Below, one piece after another: positions 22,050-32,878 of a stretch of DNA of 64,000 nucleotides (within the stretch, counting starts at the first letter, position 1; each line of letters begins with the position of its first letter). The position numbers were made by a program, and so were the translations under genes. The stretch is from Cryptomeria japonica. Taxonomy: Eukaryota; Streptophyta; Pinopsida; Cupressales; Cupressaceae. The notes below the pieces were generated by a model. That model was not told the DNA's origin, ran no database searches, and saw nothing but the letters and a program-made list of their open reading frames with translations. The stretch lies in NCBI RefSeq assembly GCF_030272615.1, contig NC_081405.1:609946677-610010676 (forward strand). Direction: 5' to 3'.

Positions 22050-22706
22050 GAAGAATAATTAGAACAAATTGAGAAAAATAACACATGGACATTAGTTCCC
22101 CGACCTAAAGACAAAAATGTGATTGGAACAAAGTGGGTATTCAAAAATAAACTTAATGAAGATGGTAAGGTTATTAGAAATAAAGCAAGACTAGTGTGTA
22201 AGGGATATTCTCGGAAAGAAGGAATTGATTGTAATGAAACCTTTGCACCGGTAGCTAGAATTGAGGCAATTAGATTATTCTTAGCTTTTGCAGCACACAA
22301 GAACTACAAATTATATCAAATGGATATTAATTGTGCATTTCTGAATGAAGATCTTGAAGAAGAAGTTTACATTGAACAACCTGATGGATTTTCTTTGATA
22401 GATAACAAAGATATGGTTTGTAGGTTAAGGAAAGCTTTGTATGGGTTGAAGCAAGCTCCAAGAGCTTGGTATGCAAGATTGGCTAAGTACCTTTTGAAGA
22501 TTGGTTTTTCTAAAGGTAATGCTAACAACAACCTATATTATAAAGTGACAAATGATGACATCTTGGTTATAGAAGTTTTTGTTGATGATATAATCTTTGG
22601 AGGAGAAGATGGATTATGTAAAGAATTTTTTATTGAAATGCAGCAAGAATTTGCAATGTCTATGATTGGAGAAATAAAATTCTTTTTAGGATTGCAGATT
22701 TCATAG
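22050..22706 (+). pseudogene. Copia-B copy 1 reverse transcriptase
   Basis: An open stretch of 195 codons with all copia RT blocks: [72 protein letters not shown], the catalytic FVDD ([14 protein letters not shown]) and FFLGLQIS. It closes with a TAG at 22704, where copy 2 reads glutamine (QISQT). This is the best-preserved catalytic domain in the array. Confidence 0.92.
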
Positions 22707-22724
22707 ACTGATAAAGGCATATTC

Positions 22725-23531
22725 TTGAGTCAATCCAAGTACTTGAAAGAGTTATTAAAGAAATTTGGGATGGAGAACTCTAAACTGGTAAGCACACCTA
22801 TGACTACAAATGACAAATTATCACTAAGGGATGAATCTACACCTATTAATATGACTAGATACAAATCTGTGATAGGAGGTTTACTGTATTTGACACAAAC
22901 AAGACCTGATATCATGAATGCAGTATGTATTGTTTCAAGATTTCAGAGTAATCCTAGAGAAAATCATGAATCAACAGTAAAAAGGATTTTCCAGTACTTG
23001 CAAGGCACTACAAATCTTGGATTATGGTATCCTAGAGATGAAAACTTTGAATTATGTGCATACACAGATGCAAAGTGGGCAGGAGATGTGGATGATAGAA
23101 AAAGCACCACCGATGGAGCATTTTTTCTTGGAAGCAGATTAATTTCTTGGTTGAGTAAGAAACAAAGTTGTACATCTTTATCAATAGATGAATCAGAATA
23201 TGTTGTAGCAGCAACTAATTGTACACAAGTATTATGGCTTAAGAAAATGTTGAAAGATATAAGGGTAAAATGAAAGGAACCTATTACTATCTATTGTGAT
23301 AACACTGCAACAATTGATATATCTAAGAATCCGGTGTTACATTCTAAAACCAAACATGTTTCTATCAAACTGAATTTTCTAAGGGAAAATGTTGAAGCAA
23401 AAGAAATTAAAATGGTTAATGTGAATACCAAAGAGCAGATTGCAGATATTTTCACTAAACCTCTACCTAAGGAGACTTTTGAATATCTCAGAGATTATCT
23501 TGGGGTCATACCTCCACCAGTAGAGACTTAG
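22725..23531 (+). pseudogene. Copia-B copy 1 RNase H
   Basis: Open from 22725 to 23273, then one TGA, then open again to a natural-looking stop at 23531. Catalytic residues are visible: D in 'AYTDAKWAGD', E in 'SIDESEYV', D in 'IYCDNTA' and D in 'IADIFTKPLP'. The end 'FEYLRDYLGVIPPPVET' is the expected C-terminus of copia pol. Confidence 0.9.
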
Positions 23532-23903
23532 GAAGTTGATGTTTGTCATCAATCGGTAGAATTAATAGAGAAATATTTTACTCCATCTTTGATGAGGAAG
23601 CTACTTCTCAGGGGGAGTAATTGGTATACTGAATTGGTTGGTACTTTGTATCTGAATTTTTTTTTTACTTTGGCATTTGATGTCAAAGGGGGAGAGATTG
23701 ATATGGAAAAACATGTTATCTTTTGAGGAGAGATTATTCATTGGGGGAGAGATTGTTACTCTTTGTATCTGTATTTTGATTTCTGGTTATGATCTATTTT
23801 GGGAGATTGTTAGCTTTTGTTGGCTTTTGGTATTTGGCATTTTTGTTTTGGCACTTTGATGGTTTTTCCATCTTGTGTTGCCATCAATTCCAAAGGGGGA
23901 GAT
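23532..23903 (+). promoter_or_regulatory. Copia-B 3' region with repeated polypurine tracts
   Basis: CAAAGGGGGAGA occurs at 23684-23695 and again at 23891-23902, directly next to the LTR at 23904. A GGGGGAGAGATT variant lies at 23743. The last is in the position of the true plus-strand primer. The others resemble extra tracts, and the same arrangement recurs before 29179. Confidence 0.8.
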
Positions 23904-24953
23904 TGTTGATATTTTGGTATGGTTTTGTCATTGATGTCAACACATACTAAACCTTATCAACTCTGGCACTTTGGAGAATCAACAACATTCACCGGCAAGC
24001 AAATGACTCATGCACAGTCACCGGTATCTAGTACACTGGCAGGATATAATGATCACCGACACTTGGAATGGCATAAAAAACATTTGTTTATGTTGAAGAC
24101 ATCATTTGGACACTTTGTCTTTAAGATTTTTTTATTGGCATATTCGTATTAGCATATTTGTTATTACCAGCAAATAGGTCCAGGTTATACACCGGCAGGT
24201 TTATCTTTTCCAAATCAGCATGGCATGCTATGGAGATGATTTATTATTATTGTAAATTCATTAAGCCAACATGTTGAATCGGTTATTGCATCGGGCATTA
24301 ATTTATTTGTAAATTGATTTTATTGTAATATCCTTTAGATATGACCTACTAAAATGGGTCCTAGGTTATGATATAAATGTAAGATCTTATTTGTAAGATT
24401 GAATGTGGAATGCGAAAAAGGATTGTGTGAAGGTATATGCAAGAATAAGTAGAAATATACACACAGACATCATTTGAAGGTGAAGCAAGGTTTTGGTGAA
24501 AGCATATTAGAACTACACTGGTACTAAATCCAGCATATGAAGATGCTATTTTGAGCAGTACATCCTTATTGGATTTAACCATCCAGTTGTAGTCAGTGTG
24601 ACACCTATTTTGTGTTTGAGCAGTGAGCTCTAGGCGCTTGGCCTTTTTGCATGTGCAAACCCCATTTGTATACACTTACTATCTGCAGTAGTATCATCTG
24701 ATTGTGGGTAAGGTTTCCCACCATGTTTTTTCTCCTTACAGGGTTTCCATGTACAAATATTGGTGTTATGTGTTGTGGATGACTTTGTCGTTTTGTTTCA
24801 TGCGTTAATCCTTACCGATATTGCAATTAACTGATAAACTGTCTACCGGTATAAAAAACTGGTTTATCAACATTGAACATTAAGTTGTTTTTATTTTGAA
24901 TTTATTAGACAACTGACTCACCCCCCCCTCTCATTTGCCTTTGGGACTTAACA
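23904..24953 (+). repeat. Copia-B middle LTR, shared by both copies
   Basis: 1050 bp, TGTTGATATT...CTTAACA. It serves as 3' LTR of copy 1 and 5' LTR of copy 2, with a polypurine tract on its left and a primer-binding site on its right. TATAAAT lies at 24372-24378. Confidence 0.92.
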
Positions 24954-25010
24954 ATTGGTATCAAAGCCTAGTCCTCTTATTCCAGAAGTTTATCAGCTTG
25001 AGGAGATCCA

Positions 25011-26300
25011 ATGTCTACTAACTATTTCAGGAAGGACAGTCCTAAACTTGATGGAACCAACTATGGCATATGGAAGATCAGAATGGAGACACATTTAAAT
25101 TACATTGGAAAGGACATCTGGGAAGTTACAAAGAATTGCTATACTGCTCCTACTCCCGATCAGCCTAATCCACCTACCTTTGGAAAAGATGAAGAAAATG
25201 ATTGCAAAGCAAGAGAAGAACTTTTGAGCGCATTAACAGATCAGAAAATCATGGGATTATCAAATAGATCAACTGCTAAAGCTATTTGGGATCATTTTGA
25301 AACACTGAATGAAGGAGATTCCAGAGTCAAAATTGCAAAACTTGAAAGCTTTCAGGTCAGTTATGAAAATCTAAAAATGGAAGAAGATGAAAGGATTTCT
25401 GCTTTTATGGAAAGAGTTAATTAAATTGTTTTGGGTATTAAATGTTGTGGAGGGATCTTAAGTGAAGATGAAATTGTTTCAAAATATTTAAGAGGATTTC
25501 CACCGGCATATAAAATGAAGCTTACTACTATAAATGAGTTAAGGACAATGCCTAATACATCAGTAACTAGGGATACATTGATCGGAAAACTCTCAACTTT
25601 TGAAATTGAGGAATTTGGTCCCGTTGCTACTATAATGATAGATTTAGCTTTTAAGGCATCAACATCATCTGCACCATCATTTGACAAATTTGATTGGAAA
25701 GCCTTTTATGCAAGAGAACTTGAAGAACTTGAAGCACTATTTGCAAGAAAAATGTCTAAAGGCCCAGTAGGAAGTAAGTATGAAGGTAAAGAACCCTTTA
25801 AATTCTTTAACTATAATAAGATTGGTCATATAGATTCTAGATGCCCTAATAGACATGCTAGACTAAGAGAAGAATCTAGAAGAACATGCAAGCCTAACCC
25901 TGAATATCAAAGATATAGATTTAAGAAGAATAAAGGCAAATCTTGTTATCTTTCTAATGAAGGAGTGACTGATGATTATGATGAGGATCTGATAGACAAT
26001 GGATGGGTTTTTGTTGCCATAATAGAAGACCAACTAGTATCTACCATTCAACTAGTAGAAGAAGCCCTAACAGCTAAAATTGAAGTTAAGGATGAATGGA
26101 TCATTGATTTAGGATGCTCACATCATATGATTGGAGATAAAAGTAAATTCTTGAACTTTCAAGAATATAATGGAGGCTTAGTGAGATTTGGAGATGATAA
26201 AGCTTGTTTGATCAAAGGTAAAGGTACAATATCTCTTGATGGTGAGCATAATACTGACAATGTTTACTATGTTGAAGGTTTAAGCATAATCACTTGAGTG
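25011..26300 (+). pseudogene. Copia-B copy 2 gag and protease start
   Basis: Open from 25011 (MSTNYFRKDSPKLDGTNYGI) to a TAA at 25422, then in a continuing frame to about 26297. The knuckle reads FFNYNKIGHIDSRC: the second position has the same tyrosine as copy 1 and the first cysteine is also lost. The protease start reads 'WIIDLGCSHHMIG', with leucine for serine in D-S-G. Copy 2 lacks the SRRENEE segment that copy 1 has before the knuckle. Confidence 0.88.
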
Positions 26301-27489
26301 TTGGTCAATTAGTTGATAAAGGACTTCAACTACAAATCAAGAATGGAAAATGCAAAATCATGAATAGAACCAGTTTGTAAATTGCAACCGATAATCAAAC
26401 TAGAGGTAATATCTTTCATTTAAATAAAAGTGAAAAGACATGTTTGATTGCACATATTGATGAAAGTTGGCTATGGCATAAGAGACTCTGTCATGTAAAT
26501 TTTGATTGCATGGTAAAAATCAGTACTACTAAGGCAGTTAGGGATTTACCTAAAATTGTCAAACCTCACAATACAGTATGTAAGGAATGTCAATTTGGAA
26601 AACAAGTTAGAGCTACTTTTAAAAGTATTCCAAAAAAATCAAATAATGCTCTTGACTTAATCCATACTGATTTATGTGGTCCAGCTAGAACTAAAAGTTT
26701 GTAGGGTGATAGATATTTCATGCTAATCATTGATGACTACTGTAGAATGTGTTGGGTTACTTTTCTTAGAGAAAAATCAGAAGCACTTGGGAAGTTCAAA
26801 TTGTTCAAAGCAATGGTAGAGAATGAAACCGGTAAGAAAATGAAATGTTTGAGATCAGATCAAGGAGGCAAATTTACATCTAAGGAATTTAATACAATCT
26901 GTTAAGTAAATGGAATTAGAAGACAGTTATCAGCACCATGGACACCATAGCAGAATGGAGTTTTTGAAAGGAAAAATAGAACTATCTTCGATGCAACAAG
27001 AAGTATGTTATCTGAAGAAAATCTACCACATGGGTATTGGAGAGAGGCAGTAAGTACAATGGTCTATACATTCAACAAATTTCACATCAAAGGTGAAATC
27101 AGTAACCCCTCCTGAACTATGGTTTGGTATTACTCCTACTCTTAAATATTTCTGAATATTTGGAAGTAAATGCTATATTAGAGGAGATGAGTATATTGGC
27201 AAATTTGATCCTAGAAGTGATGAAGGAATATTTCTTGGTTATTCATCTAAGAGCAAGGCATATAGATTTTTTAACAAAAGATTGCAAAAAATTGTTGAAA
27301 GTACAAAATGTGAAGATTGATGAACAATTCAGAGGAACTTCTAGGTACATAGACTCTAAACCGACAACAAACATTCTAACAAATGTACCCACATTGAACC
27401 CACCAGGACAAAATGAAGATCAAGTTACACCAGTATCATCTAACAATTCCATAATAACTGAGGAACAACAACAAATGAAGACATCCTGA
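26301..27489 (+). pseudogene. Copia-B copy 2 integrase
   Basis: Carries 'WLWHKRLCHVNFD' and 'CKECQFGKQ' (zinc-binding), 'IHTDLCGPAR' and 'RSDQGGKF' (two aspartates; the normal glutamate after GG is lysine), then a stop-rich stretch with TP*QNG and 'ERKNRT'. 27124-27489 covers the C-terminal part in a shifted frame. It keeps the short GIFLGYSSKSKA-coding segment that copy 1 has lost. Confidence 0.85.
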
Positions 27490-27659
27490 TATGTAAGACT
27501 GAAACACTTAGAAGATCAGATAATTGGAAACAAGTATAAAGGAGTTATGTTAAGAGGAAGATTGGCAAATGAAGAGGTATGTCTTATTTCTCAAACTGAA
27601 CCATCATCAATTAATGAGGCATGTGAAGATAAACATTTGATTAAAGCTATGGAAGAATA

Positions 27660-28800
27660 ATTAGAACAAATTGAGAAAAATAACACATGGACATTAGTTC
27701 ACCGGCCTAAAGAAAAAAATGTGATTGCAACAAAGAGGGTATTCAGAAACAAACTTAATGAAGATGGTAAGGTTATTAGAAATGAAGAAAGACTAGTGTG
27801 TAAGAGATATTCTCAGAAAGAAGGAATTGATTGTAATGAAACCTTTGCACCGGTAGCTAGAATTGAGGCAATTAGATTATTCTTAGCTTTTGCAGCACAC
27901 AAGAACTACAAATTATATTAAATGGATATTAAATGTGCATTTTTTAATGAAGATCTTGAAGAAGAGGTTTACATTGAACAACCTGATGGATTTTATTTGA
28001 TAGATAACAAAGATATGGTTTGTAGGTTAAGGAATGCTTTGTATGGGTTGAAGCAAGCTCCAAGAGCTTGGTATGCAAGATTGGCTAAGTATCATTTGAA
28101 GATTGGTTTTTCTAAAGGTAATGCTAACAACAACCTAAATTATTAAGTGACAAATGATGACATCTTGGTTATAGAAGTTTTTGTTGATGATATAATCTTT
28201 GGAGGAGAAGATGGATTATGTAAAGAATTTTCTATTGAAATGCAACAAGAATTTGAAATGTCTATGATTGGAGAAATAAAATTCTTTTTAGGATTGCAGA
28301 TTTCACAGACCGATAAAGTCATATTCTTGAGTCAATCCAAGTACTTGAAGGAGTTATTAAAAAAATTTGGGATGGAGAACTCTTAACTGGTAAGCACACC
28401 TATGACTATAAATGACAAATTATCACTAAGGGATGAATCTACACCTATTAAAATGACTAGATATAAATCTATGATAGGAGGTTTACTGTATTTGACACAA
28501 ACAAGACCTGATATCATGAATGCAGTATGTATTATTTTAATATTTCAGAGTAATCCTAGAGAAAATTATGAATCAACAGTAAAAAGGATTTTTCGATACT
28601 TGCAAGGCACTACAAATCTTGGATTATGGTATCCTAGAGATGAAAAATTTGAATTATGTGCATACATAGATGCAAATTGGGCAGGAGATGTGGATAATAT
28701 AAAAAGCACCATCGGCTGAGCATTTTTTCTTGGGGTCATACCTCTACCTAAGGAGACTTTTGAATATCTCAGAGATCAGCTTGGGGTCACCGGTAGAGAC
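27660..28800 (+). pseudogene. Copia-B copy 2 RT and truncated RNase H
   Basis: RT blocks as in copy 1, broken by TAA at 27919 (YQMDI -> Y*MDI) and 28144. The FVDD motif is intact ([12 protein letters not shown]). RNase H starts (AYIDANWAGDVD, with a change at the first catalytic block) but jumps near 28733 from 'AFFLG' to the end of pol (KETFEYLRD). About 370 bp holding the DESEY and YCDNTA motifs are deleted relative to copy 1. Confidence 0.88.
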
Positions 28801-29178
28801 TTAGGAAGCTGATGTTTGTCATCAACCAACAGAATTAACAAAGAAATATTTTACTCTAGCTTTGATGAGGAAGCTACTTCTCAGGGGGAGTAGTTGGTAT
28901 ACTAAAATTGTTGGTATTTTGTATCTGAATTTTTTTTTTTGACTTTGGCATTTGATGTCCAAGGGGGAGAGATTGATATGGAAAAACACATTATCTTTTG
29001 TGGAGAGATTATTCATTGGGGGAGAGATTTTTGCTCTCTATATTTGTATTTTGATTTCTGGTTATGACCTCTTTTGGGAGATTCTTGGCTTTTGTTGGCT
29101 TTTGGTATTTGGCATTTCTGTTTTGGCACTTTGATGGTTTTTCCATATTGTGTTGCCATCAATGCCAAAGGGGGAGAT

Positions 29179-30229
29179 TGTTGATATTTTTGTATGGTTT
29201 TGTCATTGATGTCAACACCTACTAAACCTTATGAACTCTGGCACTTTGGAGAATCAGCAACATTCACCAAGCAACAAATGACTCATGCACAGTCACTGTT
29301 ATCTGGTACACCGGTAGGATATAATGATCACCGACACTTGGAATGGCATGGAAAACACTTGCTTATGTAGAAGACATCATTTTGACACTTTGTCTTTAAG
29401 ATTTATTTATTGGCATATTCATATTAGCGTATTTGTTGTTACTGGCAAATAGGTCCAGGTTATACACCGACAGGTTTATCTTTTCCAAATCAGCATGGCA
29501 CGCTATGGAGATGATTTATTATTGTTGTAAATGAATTAAGCCAACATGTTGAATCGGTTAATTCATCGGGCATTAATTTATTTGTAAAATGATTTTATTG
29601 TAATATCCTTTAGAGCCGACCTACTAAAATGGGTCCTAGGTTATGATATAAATGTAAGATCTTATTTGTAAGATTGAATGTGGAATGCAGAAAAGGATTG
29701 TGTGAAGGTATATGCGAGAATAAGCAGAGCTATACACACAGACATCATTTCAAGGTGAAGCAAGGTTTTGGTGAAAGCATATCAAAATTACACTAGTACT
29801 GAATCCAGCATATGAGGATGCTATTTTGAGTAGTACATCCTTATTGGATTTAACCATCCAATCATAGTCAGTGTGACTCCTATTTTATTTTTGAGTAGTG
29901 AGCTCTAGGTGATTGGCCTTTCTGCATGTGCAGACCCTATTTGTATACACTTACTATCTGCAGTAGTATCATTTGATTGTGGGTAAGGTTTCCCACCGTG
30001 GTTTTTCCCCTTACAAGGTTTCCACATAAAAATATTGGTGTTATGTATTGTGGATGACTTTTTACTTTTATTTCATGCATTAATCCTTACTGATATTGCA
30101 ATTAACTAATAAACTGTCTACCGGTATAAAAGACTAGTTTACCGGAATTGAACATTAAGTTGTTTTTGTTTTGAATTTATTAGACAACTGATTCAATCCC
30201 CCCCTCTCAGTTGCCTCTGGGACCTAACA
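29179..30229 (+). repeat. Copia-B third LTR
   Basis: 1051 bp, TGTTGATATT...CCTAACA, with a polypurine tract directly before it (29165-29178). TATAAAT lies at 29647-29653. The right border is fixed by the resumption of Copia-A gag at 30230. Confidence 0.92.
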
Positions 30230-30887
30230 CTTATTTTCCCTTTCTAGATGGTGCAACAGATGCTCTAAAGGCTGATTCAGTGTTCTGGATACTGCCATCA
30301 TAATTATTTAGCTCATATGCGGTCAACTTAGAAATGATGGAGTCTAGGGATACCTTTGTCTTGTCTATAGACCTCAACTCCTGAATAGCAGCATCCCTTA
30401 TTGCATAGACTGGTAACAAGGATCTCAAGACTTTGTTAACAATAGTGGAATTATCTATTTTACCTCATGCACTCTTGATGTCTCCAACAACAACTTTCAT
30501 TCTTATTCCATATTATTGAATGGTCTCTCCTTCAACCATCTGCATGTCTTCAAACTTTCCCCTAAGGCTCTCTTCCTTAGCTTGTTTCACATGCTCATCA
30601 CTATCATAGATATTCTCCAAAGCATGACATACTTCTTTGGGATTGTCTTTATCCTGAACATCAACAAACTCAATATCAGATAGACTGTTGATTAGGGCTT
30701 TTATGACTTGCCCATTCTCCCGAATCTCTCTCTTTTTATCATCGATGAGAGTATCGGTAGGGATAACATAAGCATTCTCAACATAGCTCCAGTGTTGAGC
30801 ACCCATTCTTTTGATGTATATCTTTATTTTGTCCTTCCATATTTTAAAGTTGTCTCTATTGAACTTTGGACCTTCCCTATTCATCAT
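30230..30887 (-). pseudogene. Copia-A gag 5' part
   Basis: Starts MMNREGPKFNRDNFKIWKDK at 30887. A TAA at about 30513 follows 'VEGETIQ', and then 'VLRSLLPVYAIRDAAIQELR' runs on to 'VAPSRKGK', where the Copia-B array interrupts it. The 3' part resumes at 16826. The relative at 34.5-41.2 kb has a TAG at the same codon after TIQ. Confidence 0.88.
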
Positions 30888-30944
30888 TAGAGTAGGATCT
30901 TTACCTCAAGTAGTTAAGCTTACAACACAAATGACCTGTAGGAT

Positions 30945-30956
30945 GCTCTCATACCA
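30945..30956 (-). promoter_or_regulatory. Primer-binding site of Copia-A
   Basis: On the minus strand TGGTATGAGAGC, one base from the initiator tRNA-Met site, located directly after the 5' LTR (30959-32450). It fixes the orientation of Copia-A. Confidence 0.85.
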
Positions 30957-30958
30957 AT

Positions 30959-32450
30959 TGATGAATAATGATGAAAAATTAGTACCAAACCGGTACTGAG
31001 AGGGGGGGTGAATCAGTACAGACCAAAAAACTTTCCCTTAACTAGTTTTACTACAAAGAGTGCACTTAACTAGTAAATTGTATCACTAGTCTAAATCAGA
31101 GCACTACGTGTAAAACACAATGAGAATGTGAAAGACATAAACTAGTAATGCTTAGATCTCCACACAATATAATATCTGATTTCCACTTCACTCATATGCA
31201 TAAACAAGAAATATATCATTAGAAATATAATGACTACTGGTTCAACATGCTTTACCACTTGATAGAAAATATCAAAGCATCATATGAAAAGAATCACACA
31301 TGACACATTGATTTTTCATGTGGAAACCCAACTGGGAAAAACCACAGTGGGGATGAATACCCAGTAGCTGTTCTTTGAACTCTTTTGAGTTCTTCTCTAT
31401 TAGGAGCCTAGTCTGGTTAAAGACTTTTACAATAGGTTCTACTAGGAACCGATCCTATTAGGGATCACCCAGTTAAGGGATGGCTAGATACCCGGTTAAA
31501 GGTTAGAACATTATTAAAGGTTACCTCACAAGAGGATTTGAAGAACTCATTGAATTGAGTCACCCTATTAAAGGATTTACACAAAAGCCTATTAAAGCTA
31601 CCCGATTAAGGGATTTTCTAGCTGTTGAAGTGGTTAGAAGTCAACAAGTAATACACTAATCTGATAACAGCACACAATGCCAAGGTAGATCCTCTTGAGC
31701 TCCTTTGCTTCTATAATCACACTCTACAGGTATCCACACACTTCTCTGATTTGGCAAGAATCAAGTATCTCTTCACTTGGATACACACATAACATTTGCC
31801 AACAACTTCAAAATGAAAAACATCATCAACCTTATAGGAAAGAGATATGTCATTATCATAAACCCTAAACACTAAACATTTGGGTTTAACAATTCAGTCG
31901 GTTCAATCTTGACCGTTAATTATGTTGTATTGAATATAACAATCTTGAACCGATCTCAAGACGTTCTCCAACGTTCATTCTATGTCACTTCAGGAAGCTA
32001 ATAACCCATCACATGTTGTCCACCATTGACATAGACTTCACACATTCCTGAGGTAGATAGGATCAAACTTCTTCATGCAAAATCCTCAAGGAAATCATTC
32101 ATGCACACAAGGTTTACGTGGAAACATGATCTGATCTTCATTACAATTCTAACTCATCACAAGATGTCATCCGTTGAATCACACAAGCTTAGAATGCATC
32201 AACCAGAAACCATGAAGCTAAGACTACCAATCGCTAGTCATGCCAAATGAAACCCTGATACAAAACTTCCCATATACCGGTTCTCATTCCAACATACCGC
32301 TTCACTTTTTCACATATACCGGTTCACAACATCATACCAGTTCTCTTGCGAGTTTGCTCACTGCAATATACCAGTTCATACTTCAGCATATTGACATCAA
32401 TGACAACATAAAATATCATCATGTCATCAAGCTTTGCACATATGCCAACA
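30959..32450 (-). repeat. Copia-A 5' LTR
   Basis: 1492 bp, matching 11712-13181 in the same order, with TG at 30959 and CCAACA at 32445-32450. It has the CCTTATA (31830) plus AAACCCTAAAC (about 31859) promoter-like pair and GTGGAAACCC at 31320. Confidence 0.9.
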
Positions 32451-32505
32451 GTCTATTTAAATTATAATAATAAAGATTTATAGCTCTCAAAATACAACAT
32501 AAAGT
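32451..32505. repeat. Right copy of the 55-bp target duplication of Copia-A
   Basis: Direct repeat of 11657-11711 with one mismatch. The text continues naturally into the tandem repeat that follows (AACATAAAGTATGCA), so this copy shows the uninterrupted pre-insertion context. Confidence 0.85.
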
Positions 32506-32845
32506 ATGCACAAACATTAGTAGTCATTGAGGCCAAGTCTACTTTGAGAGACCTAAAAAAAAATATATACATATGATTAGTTTTTATAATGAGGATGCAT
32601 TGAATTTAAAATACAACATAAAGCATACATCACATCTCTTCAAAGGGATTTGCCTTAACAGTACAAGACTTTAACTTGTAATTATTCAAAATGAAACATA
32701 AAGTATGCATAAATAACTTGGTTTTCATTGATGCCTTCTACTTGTGGTAGACCTGAAACAAAATTACTAGATTAGATTTTATAATTATGATGCATGATTT
32801 AAAATGCTATATAAAACATGCATCATGACTTTTAAAAGGGAGGTG
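32488..32845. repeat. Two-unit tandem repeat 3' of the transposase
   Basis: Units of about 160-200 bp start at about 32488 and 32688. They share CAAAAT-AAACATAAAGTATGCA, TTTTCATTGA/AGTCATTGA, TCTACTT-TG-GAGACCT and ATAAAACATGCATCA-like words in order. No coding sequence. It lies just downstream of the transposase end, so it belongs to the 3' flank of that gene. Confidence 0.65.
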
Positions 32846-32878
32846 GATTAAGGGTTCAATTTATAACTTACTCGATAT

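Larger units (their letters stand above)
16827..30229 (+). mobile_element. Copia-B tandem array: LTR-internal-LTR-internal-LTR
   Basis: Three homologous LTRs (16827-19363 interrupted, 23904-24953, 29179-30229) alternate with two internal regions, all on the + strand. The outer flanks are CTTCT (16822-16826) and CTTAT (30230-30234), a 5-bp duplication with one change, placed exactly between two Copia-A gag fragments. A single duplication around three LTRs is expected after unequal recombination between LTRs of one insertion, not from two separate insertions. Confidence 0.9.
11712..32450 (-). mobile_element. Copia-A: Ty1/copia element with nested insertions
   Basis: Minus-strand copia element bounded by LTRs at 11712-13181 and 30959-32450. 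It has gag at the right, pol at the left, a tRNA-Met-type primer site next to the right LTR and a polypurine tract next to the left LTR. The total span is 20.7 kb, of which 13.4 kb (16827-30229) is a later Copia-B array inserted in gag. Removing that leaves about 7.3 kb. Gag and pol carry many stops. A close relative lies at 34544-41237. Confidence 0.92.
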
